A stretch of 52,173 nucleotides of DNA, taken from contig JADHLH010000008.1 of the NCBI GenBank assembly GCA_016780765.1, forward strand, positions 1-52,173, in the 5' to 3' direction. A model generated the notes under the pieces. The model made no database searches. It was not told the origin of the DNA and saw only the letters and a program-made list of their open reading frames with translations. Source of the stretch: Alphaproteobacteria bacterium. GTDB lineage: Bacteria; Pseudomonadota; Alphaproteobacteria; Puniceispirillales; Puniceispirillaceae. This document shows, one piece after another, positions 33,723 to 41,525 of this stretch. Position 1 is the stretch's first letter. Every line of letters starts with the position of its first letter. Both the position numbers and the translations under genes were made by a program.

Positions 33723-34394
33723 ATGCAGCGATATCTGAAAGACCCGCAGGCGATTTACCAGAAGTCATTCGCCATTGTGCGCGAACAGGCGGCAATATCT
33801 GCATTGCCCGCTGGCCTTGCAGAGGTGGCGGTGCGGCTGGTTCATGCCTGCGGCATGCCCGACATTCTGGATGATCTGGATGCAAATGACGGCTTTGCAG
33901 ACAAGGCGGTGGCAGCGCTTTCAGGCGGGGCTGCCATTTTCTGTGATTGCGAGATGGTGGCCAGTGGCATCACCCGCCGGTTTCTGCCGGCTGACAATGA
34001 TGTGGTTGTCACGCTGAACGATCCACGCACCGCTGATCTGGCTGCCCGTATGGGCACAACACGGTCGGCGGCGGCAGTCGATCTGTGGGGAGAGCGTCTG
34101 GCCGGTGCGCTGGTGGTTGTCGGCAATGCGCCAACAGCGCTGTTTCGCGTGCTCGAGATCATGGCGGCTGACACAATTGCCCCGGCAGCGATCATTGGCT
34201 GTCCCGTCGGGTTTGTTGGTGCGGCTGAAAGCAAACAGGCGCTGGCGCGGACTGCCGGCGACAGCACGTCATGGCTGGCAGTGCATGGGACGCGCGGCGG
34301 CTCGGCGATGGCATCGGCGGTGATTAATGCGCTCTGTCTGCAAGCTGGCAAACGCATGACTGGTGGTAATCCCGTCGGCAGTGAGACCCGATGA
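33723..34394 (+). CDS. cobH: CobH/CbiC, precorrin-8X methylmutase
   Basis: A protein of 223 residues that moves the methyl group from C11 to C12 to give hydrogenobyrinic/cobyrinic acid. The catalytic His is H41 in VRLVHACGMPD. Other blocks are DPQAIYQKSFAIVREQA, IFCDCEMVASGITRRFLP, VVVGNAPTALFRVLEI, IGCPVGFVGAAESK and HGTRGGSAMASAVINA. The frame is open far upstream through the cbiX His region. Homologues begin at this Met; a GTG at 33702 is an alternative. Its stop overlaps the cobL start by four bases (ATGA). Confidence 0.94.
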   Translation: MQRYLKDPQAIYQKSFAIVREQAAISALPAGLAEVAVRLVHACGMPDILDDLDANDGFADKAVAALSGGAAIFCDCEMVASGITRRFLPADNDVVVTLNDPRTADLAARMGTTRSAAAVDLWGERLAGALVVVGNAPTALFRVLEIMAADTIAPAAIIGCPVGFVGAAESKQALARTAGDSTSWLAVHGTRGGSAMASAVINALCLQAGKRMTGGNPVGSETR

Positions 34395-35644
34395 TGCGCC
34401 CGCGCGAGGCAGGTGTTACTGCAGCAGGTGTTACTGTGGCAGGCGTTACCGAGGCGGGCGTCACCGCATTGCCCGATCATGTGCGCCAAAGGATCGCCGA
34501 AGCAGATTGCATAATCGCAGCATCACGCTTTCATGCTGACCTGCCAGACGGTAAGGAAATTCTGGATTGGCCAACGCCATTTTCAAATATTTTCAATTTA
34601 CTGGATGATCTTTCTGATAAATCACTTGTATTGCTGACCACGGGCGATCCGATGTGGTTTGGCGCGGGTGCCAGCCTTGTAGGGCGTCTGGGTCGCGAGG
34701 GGTGCGAGATTGTGCCGGCGGTATCTGGCTTGCAGCTGGCGGCGGCCCATCTTGGCTGGCCGTTGGCGGCGTGTCGGATTGTCAGCGTGCATGGTCGCCC
34801 GGCGGGTCATCTCCATTCTGCGCTCTATCCGCGGGCACGGCTTTTGGTGATTGCACAGGATGGCAGCAGCCCTGCCATTTTGGCAAAAGCCTTGTGCGAT
34901 TGGGGATATGGCGCAGCGCAAATACATGTGATGGCGCATCTGGGCGGGCCGGAAGAAGTATGTTTTTCCGGCACTGCCGCCGGCTGGCAGCATGATCAAG
35001 TGCCAGATTTTCACATTATTGGCATCGCCTGCGGGACTGATATGCCGGCAATCGGCGTTGCTGCTCCTGATGACAGCTTCCGCAATGATGGCAAGCTGAC
35101 CAAGCGGGATGCGCGAGCCAGCGCGCTGGCTAAACTGGCCCCGTTCCCGCAAGCTGTCTTGTGGGATATCGGTAGCGGTTCCGGGGCTGTCTCCATCGAT
35201 TTTCTGCGCGCTGCCCCCGGTGCCACGGCGCATGCCATTGATCGCAATGATGACCAGCATGTCATGGCAATTGAAAATGCCGACCATCATGGTGTCGCCG
35301 GATTCAATACCGTCACCGCTGATCTTGCCAGTGACCCGCAGGCGGTATGCGCTGCGCTGCCTGACCCTGATGCGGTGTTTATTGGCGGCGGGATGTCATC
35401 TGCAGTGATTGAACTGGCACAGGCGCGGCTGCGGGCTGGCGGAGTGCTGGTTGCGCATGCGGTCACGATTGAGAGCGAAAGCCTGCTGGTGTCGGCATGG
35501 CATTCGACTGGCGGCGATCTGATGCGCCTGTCTGTTCAGCATGCTGACCCGGTAGGCGGCTTTCATGGCTGGCGTCCGTTGATGCCGGTTACGCAATGGG
35601 TCTGGCACAAGCCGCCGCAACAACAACATCAGGGCGGCGCGTGA
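34391..35644 (+). CDS. cobL: CobL (CbiE-CbiT), precorrin-6Y C5,15-methyltransferase with repeat-altered N-terminus
   Basis: A protein of 417 residues joining the C5 methyltransferase (CbiE) and the C15 methyltransferase/decarboxylase (CbiT). CbiE blocks are LLTTGDPMWFGAG and EIVPAVSGLQLAAAHLGWPL. The linker FRNDGKLTKRDARASALAKLAP and the CbiT SAM motif LWDIGSGSGAVSIDFLR follow. The first 25 residues are unusual: four 5-residue units ending in AGVT (residues 6-25) occupy the place of the normal Rossmann-like start (usually a VGIGEDG-type turn). A stop codon two codons before the ATG excludes a longer N-terminus. The gene overlaps cobH by 4 bases; cobI starts 2 bases after the stop. Confidence 0.92.
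   Translation: MMRPREAGVTAAGVTVAGVTEAGVTALPDHVRQRIAEADCIIAASRFHADLPDGKEILDWPTPFSNIFNLLDDLSDKSLVLLTTGDPMWFGAGASLVGRLGREGCEIVPAVSGLQLAAAHLGWPLAACRIVSVHGRPAGHLHSALYPRARLLVIAQDGSSPAILAKALCDWGYGAAQIHVMAHLGGPEEVCFSGTAAGWQHDQVPDFHIIGIACGTDMPAIGVAAPDDSFRNDGKLTKRDARASALAKLAPFPQAVLWDIGSGSGAVSIDFLRAAPGATAHAIDRNDDQHVMAIENADHHGVAGFNTVTADLASDPQAVCAALPDPDAVFIGGGMSSAVIELAQARLRAGGVLVAHAVTIESESLLVSAWHSTGGDLMRLSVQHADPVGGFHGWRPLMPVTQWVWHKPPQQQHQGGA
34406..34465. repeat. 15-bp in-frame tandem repeat at the start of cobL
   Basis: Four 15-bp units (34406-34420, 34421-34435, 34436-34450, 34451-34465) encode EAGVT, AAGVT, VAGVT and EAGVT. The first two units are nearly identical at the DNA level, the last two more diverged. 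Confidence 0.9.
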
Positions 35645-35646
35645 TC

Positions 35647-36369
35647 ATGCCAGAAACAGAAGCAACAACGGGCGTATTGTACGGGGTTGGCACAGGTCCG
35701 GGGGACCCGCAGCTGGTCACACGCCGCGCCTGGCATCTGATTGAAACGGCTGATGTGATTGCCTATCCGGCCCCTGACAGCGGCGCAAGCTTTGCCCGCT
35801 CGATTGTTGCCGATGCGATCCGTCCGCAGGCAACCGAAATAGCCATGATTGTGCCAATGCGCGCCGGCCGTGCACCTGCGCAGGATATCTATGACAGCGC
35901 GGCTGACGATATCGCCGCGCATCTGGAAGCTGGCCGCGATGTGGTTTTGCTATGTGAAGGAGATCCGCTGTTTTACGGGTCTTTCATGTATCTTTTGGTG
36001 CGGTTGCGGGACCGGTTTACTGTTGAGATCGTGCCGGGGGTGAACAGCCTGTCTGCCTGTGCAGCGGCACAGGTGCATCCGCTGGTGGCGCGCAGTGACC
36101 GGCTGACTGTGCTGCCCGGTCCGCTCGATAATGCGGAACTTGCCAGCAGTATCGAAGGGGCCGAGGCTGTCGCCATTATGAAAGTAGGTCGTCATTTGCC
36201 CCGAATTCGGGCGCTTTTGACACGGCTCGGGCTTCTTGAAAAATCGCTCTATACCAGTCACGCATCGCTGCCGCATCAGGCCTGCCATGCCCTTGCTGAA
36301 GCGCCGGAAGAGGCGCCGTATTTTTCAATGATCCTTGTCTATAAAGGGGATGATCCGTGGATCAGTTGA
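35647..36369 (+). CDS. cobI: CobI, precorrin-2 C20-methyltransferase
   Basis: A protein of 240 residues of the tetrapyrrole methyltransferase family that adds the C20 methyl of (cobalt-)precorrin-2 from SAM. The N-terminal glycine-rich loop is GVGTGPGDPQLVTRRAWHLI, followed by VIAYPAPDSGASFAR, VVLLCEGDPLFYGSFMYL and VEIVPGVNSLSACAA, all typical of CobI/CbiL. The ATG at 35647 is used; a GTG six bases earlier overlaps the cobL stop and has AGGGCGGC upstream, so it may be the real start. The 3' end overlaps the cbiG-cobJ gene by 13 bases. Confidence 0.93.
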   Translation: MPETEATTGVLYGVGTGPGDPQLVTRRAWHLIETADVIAYPAPDSGASFARSIVADAIRPQATEIAMIVPMRAGRAPAQDIYDSAADDIAAHLEAGRDVVLLCEGDPLFYGSFMYLLVRLRDRFTVEIVPGVNSLSACAAAQVHPLVARSDRLTVLPGPLDNAELASSIEGAEAVAIMKVGRHLPRIRALLTRLGLLEKSLYTSHASLPHQACHALAEAPEEAPYFSMILVYKGDDPWIS

Positions 36370-38273
36370 CGTCTGGAACTGCCAAGCGCCCGGTTATAAT
36401 TTGCCTGTCAGAGGCTGGATTTTTGCTGGCGCAACGTCTGGCAAAGGGCATTGATGCCGATATTCACGGCCATGCGCTGCGCTGTCCGCAAGCCCCTCAT
36501 CATTTTGGCAAGGCGCGCGCGCATATCGCCAATCTGTTCAGCAGCGGCAGGCCGATCATCGGCATCTGTGCGGCCGGTATTCTGATTCGCGCCGTCGCCC
36601 CGCATCTGCAGCACAAAAGCAGTGATGCGCCGGTGCTGGCGATTGCTGAATCAGGCCGACATGTCGTGCCACTGATTGGCGGGCATCATGGTGCGATCAC
36701 ACTGTCTCGCACAGTATCAGAGCTGCTTGCGGCTGAGCTGGCGATGACCACCGCCGGTGATGTGCGCTGGCGTATTTCGCTGGATGAGCCACCAATTGGC
36801 TGGCGATTGGCGAATGCGGACGCCGCTGCCCGTGTCATGCCGCAGCTGTTGGCCGGCGACGGGGCCTTTCTGGATGGTGAGGCATTGCCGGATCTGAATG
36901 ACTGGTTTGCATATGTACCACGCGGCGGTGCTGTGACATTGACCGCCACCCGTCAGCAAAGAACGCCAACCGAGACGCAGCTTGTCTTTTGCCCGCAGGA
37001 TATCCTGCTGGGTGTTGGTTGTGCGCGCGGTGCGGCAGCTGATGAGGTTATTGATCTTGTTATGGCCGAATTACAGACAGCCAATATCAACGCAGCGTCG
37101 ATCGCTGCTGTTGTTACTGCTGATATCAAGGCCGATGAACCGGCAATTCACGCGCTGGCATCTATGCTGGCCGTGCCGCTACGGGTGTTTGACCGTGATG
37201 TGCTTGCGGCTGAAACGGACCGTCTGGAAAGCCCCTCGCAGGTGGTTTTTGACGAGATCGGGGTGCATGGCGTGGCCGAGGCAGCGGCGCTTGCAGCAGC
37301 CGGCCCGGAGGGAAAGCTGATCCACCCGAAAGCCAAATCGGGAAATGCCACCATGGCGCTGGCGCAAGCTGGAACGTTCCCGTTGCCTGCATTGCCGGGG
37401 CGCAAGCCCGGGCGGGTGATGCTGATCGGCATCGGCCCTGGCAAGGCCGAATGGCGTACACCAGAAGCCTCGCAGATGATTCTGGGCGCGGATGAACTTG
37501 TTGGCTATGATCTTTATATCGACCTGCTTGGTGCGGCGGCAGCCCATATTCCGCGGCGTGACTTCAAGCTGGGAGAAGAAGAGGCCCGCTGTCGCTATGC
37601 GCTGGAATCCGCTGCCACCGGCAAGGATGTGGCGGTGATTTGTTCGGGTGATGCCGGTATCTATGCGATGGGCGCGCTTGTCTATGAGCTGCTGGACCGG
37701 TCGCAAGATGCAGGCGGGGTCAGTGCCGCTGCCCGCCGTGTTGCCATTTCAACCGTACCCGGCATTTCGGCGCTGCAGGCGGCTGCGGCCCGGTCAGGTG
37801 CGATTTTGGGACATGATTTTTGCACCATTTCGCTGTCCGACCTGTTGACCCCGTGGCCGACAATCGAAAAGCGCATCCACGCCGCCGGGGCAGGTGATTT
37901 CGTGGTGGCTTTCTACAACCCCGTGTCACGTCGCAGACGCACTCAGCTAGCCGCGGCGCGGGATATACTGATGCAATATCGCGGCGGTGATGTACCGGTA
38001 TTGCTGGCATCCAGTCTGGGCCGGCCGGAAGAAGCACTGAAATTCAGATCCCTTGGCAGTCTTGATATCGATGAGGTGGATATGCTGACGACGGTGATGG
38101 TGGGGGCCAGTACCTCGCGCCATTTGTCGCTTGGCCGCGGCGAGGCGGTCTATACCCCGCGCGGCTATGCCAAACATCTGGATCGGGATGACCATACAGA
38201 TGCTGACGACCGGACTTCAACCGGTGATTCTGATGTTGAGATGATGGGCACAGGCAGGGAGACAGGAACATGA
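36357..38273 (+). CDS. CbiG-CobJ fusion: cobalt-precorrin-5A hydrolase plus precorrin-3B C17-methyltransferase
   Basis: A protein of 638 residues. The first half (about 1-340) is CbiG: the N-terminal domain has GICAAGILIRAVAPHL and PLIGGHHGAITLSR, a short middle domain follows, and the C-terminal domain has LGVGCARGAAADEVIDLV and HPKAKSGNATMALAQAG. The second half (about 350-610) is CobJ/CbiH: VMLIGIGPGKAEWRTPEA, GYDLYIDLL, CSGDAGIYAMGALVYEL, STVPGISALQAAAARSG and FYNPVSRRR. CobJ performs C17 methylation with ring contraction; CbiG opens the delta-lactone two steps later. An Asp/Thr-rich tail of about 25 residues follows. It overlaps cobI by 13 bases and cobM by 4. Confidence 0.93.
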   Translation: MDQLTSGTAKRPVIICLSEAGFLLAQRLAKGIDADIHGHALRCPQAPHHFGKARAHIANLFSSGRPIIGICAAGILIRAVAPHLQHKSSDAPVLAIAESGRHVVPLIGGHHGAITLSRTVSELLAAELAMTTAGDVRWRISLDEPPIGWRLANADAAARVMPQLLAGDGAFLDGEALPDLNDWFAYVPRGGAVTLTATRQQRTPTETQLVFCPQDILLGVGCARGAAADEVIDLVMAELQTANINAASIAAVVTADIKADEPAIHALASMLAVPLRVFDRDVLAAETDRLESPSQVVFDEIGVHGVAEAAALAAAGPEGKLIHPKAKSGNATMALAQAGTFPLPALPGRKPGRVMLIGIGPGKAEWRTPEASQMILGADELVGYDLYIDLLGAAAAHIPRRDFKLGEEEARCRYALESAATGKDVAVICSGDAGIYAMGALVYELLDRSQDAGGVSAAARRVAISTVPGISALQAAAARSGAILGHDFCTISLSDLLTPWPTIEKRIHAAGAGDFVVAFYNPVSRRRRTQLAAARDILMQYRGGDVPVLLASSLGRPEEALKFRSLGSLDIDEVDMLTTVMVGASTSRHLSLGRGEAVYTPRGYAKHLDRDDHTDADDRTSTGDSDVEMMGTGRETGT

Positions 38274-39049
38274 AGGTCTATTTCATCGGTGCCGGTCCGG
38301 GTGATCCAGAATTGATCACGGTTCGCGGCCTGCGCCTGATCGAACGCTGCCATGTCTGCCTTTACGCCGGATCCCTGGTGCCGGCTGCCGTTGTTGCAGC
38401 CACTCCTGAGGGCGCGCATGTTGTTGATACAGCATCCCTGACACTCGATGACATCATTGGCGAGATCAAGACCGCACAAACACAGGACAAGGATGTGGCG
38501 CGGGTGCATTCGGGTGACCCGTCATTATATGGTGCAATTGCCGAGCAAATTCGCCGTCTGAAAGCGCTGGGTATCGAATATGAGATTGTGCCGGGGGTGT
38601 CAGCCTATGCCGCTGCCGCTGCGGCGCTTGGCATTGAGCTGACCGTGCCCGAGGTCACGCAGAGCCTGATCCTGACGCGTACGGCGATGAAATCATCTGC
38701 CATGCCGCCGGGTGAGGAGCTGACCAGTCTCGGGAAAACAGGCGCTACGCTGGCCATTCACCTTTCAGTACGCAACCTGCGCCAGATCGAGCGCGATCTG
38801 ATCCCGCTCTACGGTGAAGATTGTCCGGTGATTGTTGCCTACCGGGTGGGCTGGCCGGATGAGGCATATATCCATGGCACGCTGGCTGACATTCGCAAGA
38901 AAGTGCAAGCTGAAAAGATCACAAGGACCGCCATGATTTTTGTTGGGCGCGGACTGGTTCAGGATGATGATTTTCGGGATAGTGCGTTATATGACGCAGC
39001 ACATACCCATGTCTTGAGGCCTAAAACCGGACGTGCGTCCAGCCAATAG
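38270..39049 (+). CDS. cobM: CobM/CbiF, precorrin-4 C11-methyltransferase
   Basis: A protein of 259 residues of the tetrapyrrole methyltransferase family. It has the SAM loop FIGAGPGDPELITVRGLRLIE, then CLYAGSLVPAAVVA, ARVHSGDPSLYGAIAEQI and EIVPGVSAYAAAAAALG. The end has VAYRVGWPDE and IFVGRGLV. It methylates C11 of (cobalt-)precorrin-4, the step between the CobJ and CbiG reactions, so the fused enzyme and CobM act in alternation. The start overlaps the fusion gene by 4 bases (ATGA). It is the last gene of the cbiX operon; 38 bases separate it from the convergent cobB stop, with no clear terminator. Confidence 0.94.
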   Translation: MKVYFIGAGPGDPELITVRGLRLIERCHVCLYAGSLVPAAVVAATPEGAHVVDTASLTLDDIIGEIKTAQTQDKDVARVHSGDPSLYGAIAEQIRRLKALGIEYEIVPGVSAYAAAAAALGIELTVPEVTQSLILTRTAMKSSAMPPGEELTSLGKTGATLAIHLSVRNLRQIERDLIPLYGEDCPVIVAYRVGWPDEAYIHGTLADIRKKVQAEKITRTAMIFVGRGLVQDDDFRDSALYDAAHTHVLRPKTGRASSQ

Positions 39050-39087
39050 GCGATCTGTCTCGAAATCGACTGGGCCACAAGTTGGGC

Positions 39088-40428
39088 TCAGGCGATAATA
39101 TGCGCGTAAGACCCGCTGACAGTGCCGTTTACAAGCCCCATCGGGCCAAGTGGTTTGCCAGATGGTGTGACAGCATCAAACAGTGGGTCGCCCGTGGCAG
39201 AAGTCGCCGTTGTATAGTGAAATTCATGCGCGGTCAGAGGCGCGGTGCCGGGCCAGCCGCCGTGGCGTGCGGCAACCTGCCGGTACCCCAGATGCAATTT
39301 GCGCGCGGCAAAGCTTGTTTCAAGGTCCAGCAATCCGGCCATTGAAAAGGCGGTGCCATCCTTGTCGATGATGCGCTGCCCCAGCGTCATGAAGCCGCCG
39401 CACTCACCATATATGCGCACCGATTTCGATGCTGCATCCCGCATCCCGCCAAGAAAACGCGACGCAGAGCTCAGACGTGGCAGATGCAGTTCCGGATAAC
39501 CGCCCGGCAGGAAAATGGCATCTGCATCACCGGCAGGCGCTTCATCGGCAAGTGGCGAGAACGGCAGAATTTCCGCACCTGCGTCGCGCCAGTATGCCAG
39601 CATGTGCGCATAAGCGAATCCAAACGCGGCATCCGCAGCCACGGCGATCCGCTGGCCCGGTGGGGCCAAAAATGGCGGCATAGGAATTGGTGGGATAGAA
39701 GCAGCTGATCCTGACGCATTGTCAGGTGTTTCGGGTCTGGTCAGAGGAGCCGCCGCCGCCATGATCCTGTCAAGGTCCATATGTGCGGACACAAGATCGG
39801 CTGCCGCGTCGAGCCGCGTTTCCAGCACGTTCTCGGCAGCCAGATCAGCCGCCTGCACGAGTCCCAGATGCCGCGATGGCATCTCGATATCGGGGCTGGA
39901 AGGCAGGCTGCCAAACAGCGGGATATCATGGGTGGAAAGCGCTTCGGCGATCAACGTTTGATGCCGGTCCGATGCCACACGGTTCAGCACAACACCGGCA
40001 AGCTGGCCGGCCGGGGCAAGCACAGTCCCGATCCCTGCAGCGATCGCAGCGGCGGTTTGTGCCTGATGCCGGACATCGATCACCAGCAGAACGGGCAGGC
40101 CCAGCGCGTTGGCAAGGGCTGCTGTACTGCCGCTGCCGCCATCGGTGCCGTCAAAAAGCCCCATAACGCCTTCGATCAGCAACAGCGGGGCAGCCTGGCG
40201 GCGGGCGAGGTCGCGCAACATGGGCAGCGGCATCGCGTGCGAATCCAGATTGACCGCGTTGGTCCCGCAGGCGGCCGTCAAAAATGCCGTGTCGATATAA
40301 TCGGGACCGGATTTGGCTGCGCCAACAGCCGTGCCGCGCCGGGTCAGGGCGCGCAGCATGCCAAGGGTGAGGGTTGTCTTGCCGCTGCCCGAACCAAGAC
40401 CGGCAATCACCAGTCCGTTGTCCGCCAT
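39088..40428 (-). CDS. cobB: CobB/CbiA, (hydrogeno)cobyrinic acid a,c-diamide synthase
   Basis: A protein of 446 residues that amidates the a and c acetate side chains with glutamine and ATP. The N-terminal ATPase domain has the P-loop VIAGLGSGSGKTTLTLGML, AKSGPDYIDTAFL, NLDSHAM and LIEGVMGLFDGTDGG. The C-terminal glutamine amidotransferase has AFLPGGYPELH-type sequence (IFLPGGYPELHL) and the Cys in IYGECGGFMTLG. It ends with GTVSGSYAHIIA, whose His completes the site. It follows cobA with a one-base overlap (TGATG) and converges on cobM. Whether its substrate contains cobalt depends on which chelatase operates. Confidence 0.94.
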   Translation of the reverse strand: MADNGLVIAGLGSGSGKTTLTLGMLRALTRRGTAVGAAKSGPDYIDTAFLTAACGTNAVNLDSHAMPLPMLRDLARRQAAPLLLIEGVMGLFDGTDGGSGSTAALANALGLPVLLVIDVRHQAQTAAAIAAGIGTVLAPAGQLAGVVLNRVASDRHQTLIAEALSTHDIPLFGSLPSSPDIEMPSRHLGLVQAADLAAENVLETRLDAAADLVSAHMDLDRIMAAAAPLTRPETPDNASGSAASIPPIPMPPFLAPPGQRIAVAADAAFGFAYAHMLAYWRDAGAEILPFSPLADEAPAGDADAIFLPGGYPELHLPRLSSASRFLGGMRDAASKSVRIYGECGGFMTLGQRIIDKDGTAFSMAGLLDLETSFAARKLHLGYRQVAARHGGWPGTAPLTAHEFHYTTATSATGDPLFDAVTPSGKPLGPMGLVNGTVSGSYAHIIA

Positions 40429-41333
40429 CAGGCGGTGTCCGGGATTGTCCGCATGCCAAGCGGGTCAGTGTCACGCACCGGTTCACCAGCAAGCTGTCCC
40501 ATCCAGTCGAGGCACTGGCGCATCTGCACGACACGGCCAATGCAGACGATTGATGGTGCACCAATACCGCTGTCAACAATATCGGCAGGTGCGTAGGCCA
40601 ATGTTGTTTCCAGTACGGCCATATCATCACGCGTCGCGTTCTGGACGATGGCGACAGGTTCATCCGGCGCACGGCCACTCTTGATCAGCTTTTCACAGAT
40701 ATCCGGCATATGTTTGATTGCCATATACATGACGATCACCTGCGCCCCGCGACCAAGAGCATCCCAGTTAATGGCCGATGGCATCAGACCGGTGCGATCA
40801 TGCCCGGACAGAAAAGTCACAGACTGGTTGACGTCGCGATGGGTGACCGGAATGCCGGCATAGGCAAGACCGCCAATGCCAGCCGAAATGCCGGGAACCA
40901 CGCGCAGCCTGATGCCATGCTGGATCAGCGTCTGTGCTTCCTCGCCGCCGCGGCCAAAAACAAAGGGATCGCCGCCTTTCAGGCGCAGCACGCGCTTGTT
41001 CTGACGCGCCAGTTCGATCAGTCTCAGCGAAATATCGCGCTGGTTTGGTGACGGTTTGCCGCCCCGCTTGCCAGCATATTCAACGGTGGCATCAGGCCGT
41101 GCCCATCGCAACAGCGCCGAATCAACCAGCGCGTCATAGATGATGACATCGGCCTGCTGCAGGGCGTTCAGCGCATGCAGCGTGATCAGGCCGGGATCGC
41201 CCGGGCCGCCACCCACCATCCAGACCCAGCCAGGAGTGAACACAGGCCAGTCATTGCCGTCAAGCGCTGGCAGATTTCCCGCAGACAAGGTGCCGGAAGG
41301 CAACGGGGATATGTCATCATCATGCGGCGTCAT
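40428..41333 (-). CDS. cobA: CobA, uroporphyrinogen-III C-methyltransferase
   Basis: A protein of 301 residues, single-function SUMT (no CysG-type dehydrogenase part), making precorrin-2 from uroporphyrinogen III with two SAM. Motifs are WMVGGGPGDPGLITLHAL, VEYAGKRGGKPSPNQRDI, VLRLKGGDPFVFGRGGEEA, VVPGISAGIGGLAYAGIPVTHR and ATRDDMAVLETTL. The N-terminal 35 residues are a poorly conserved arm. It starts the cobA-cobB pair. Just upstream is a short reading frame whose stop overlaps this ATG. No precorrin-2 dehydrogenase, which CbiX would need to get sirohydrochlorin, is in the window. Confidence 0.95.
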   Translation of the reverse strand: MTPHDDDISPLPSGTLSAGNLPALDGNDWPVFTPGWVWMVGGGPGDPGLITLHALNALQQADVIIYDALVDSALLRWARPDATVEYAGKRGGKPSPNQRDISLRLIELARQNKRVLRLKGGDPFVFGRGGEEAQTLIQHGIRLRVVPGISAGIGGLAYAGIPVTHRDVNQSVTFLSGHDRTGLMPSAINWDALGRGAQVIVMYMAIKHMPDICEKLIKSGRAPDEPVAIVQNATRDDMAVLETTLAYAPADIVDSGIGAPSIVCIGRVVQMRQCLDWMGQLAGEPVRDTDPLGMRTIPDTA

Positions 41334-41425
41334 TGCAGGTCCTGAAAGCCAACGGCGTCAGTGGTGGATTTGCGTGCCCAAAGGCGGTATTCATCGTAAC
41401 AGCCACAGTTCCAGATCACCAGCAT
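41330..41425 (-). CDS. possible 31-residue ORF coupled to cobA (weak)
   Basis: A short frame beginning MLVIWNCGCYDEYRLW and ending GFQDLQ, whose TGA overlaps the cobA ATG by four bases (ATGA). Its codon choice resembles the genes around it, and it holds a Cys-Gly-Cys motif. There is no strong ribosome-binding site, and I know no family. It could be a leader peptide or a real small metal-binding protein, or chance. It lies in the 192-base divergent region between cobA and cbiD, where I see nothing else recognisable. Confidence 0.3.
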   Translation of the reverse strand: MLVIWNCGCYDEYRLWARKSTTDAVGFQDLQ

Positions 41426-41525
41426 CTGCTTGCTGCCAGATCGACCCCTTTTGGGTTGAACAAGACAGTTGGCGCTGTTCACGCTGGCCATACCTTGGAG
41501 GGCATTGCCATATGGGGCGCCGCGA

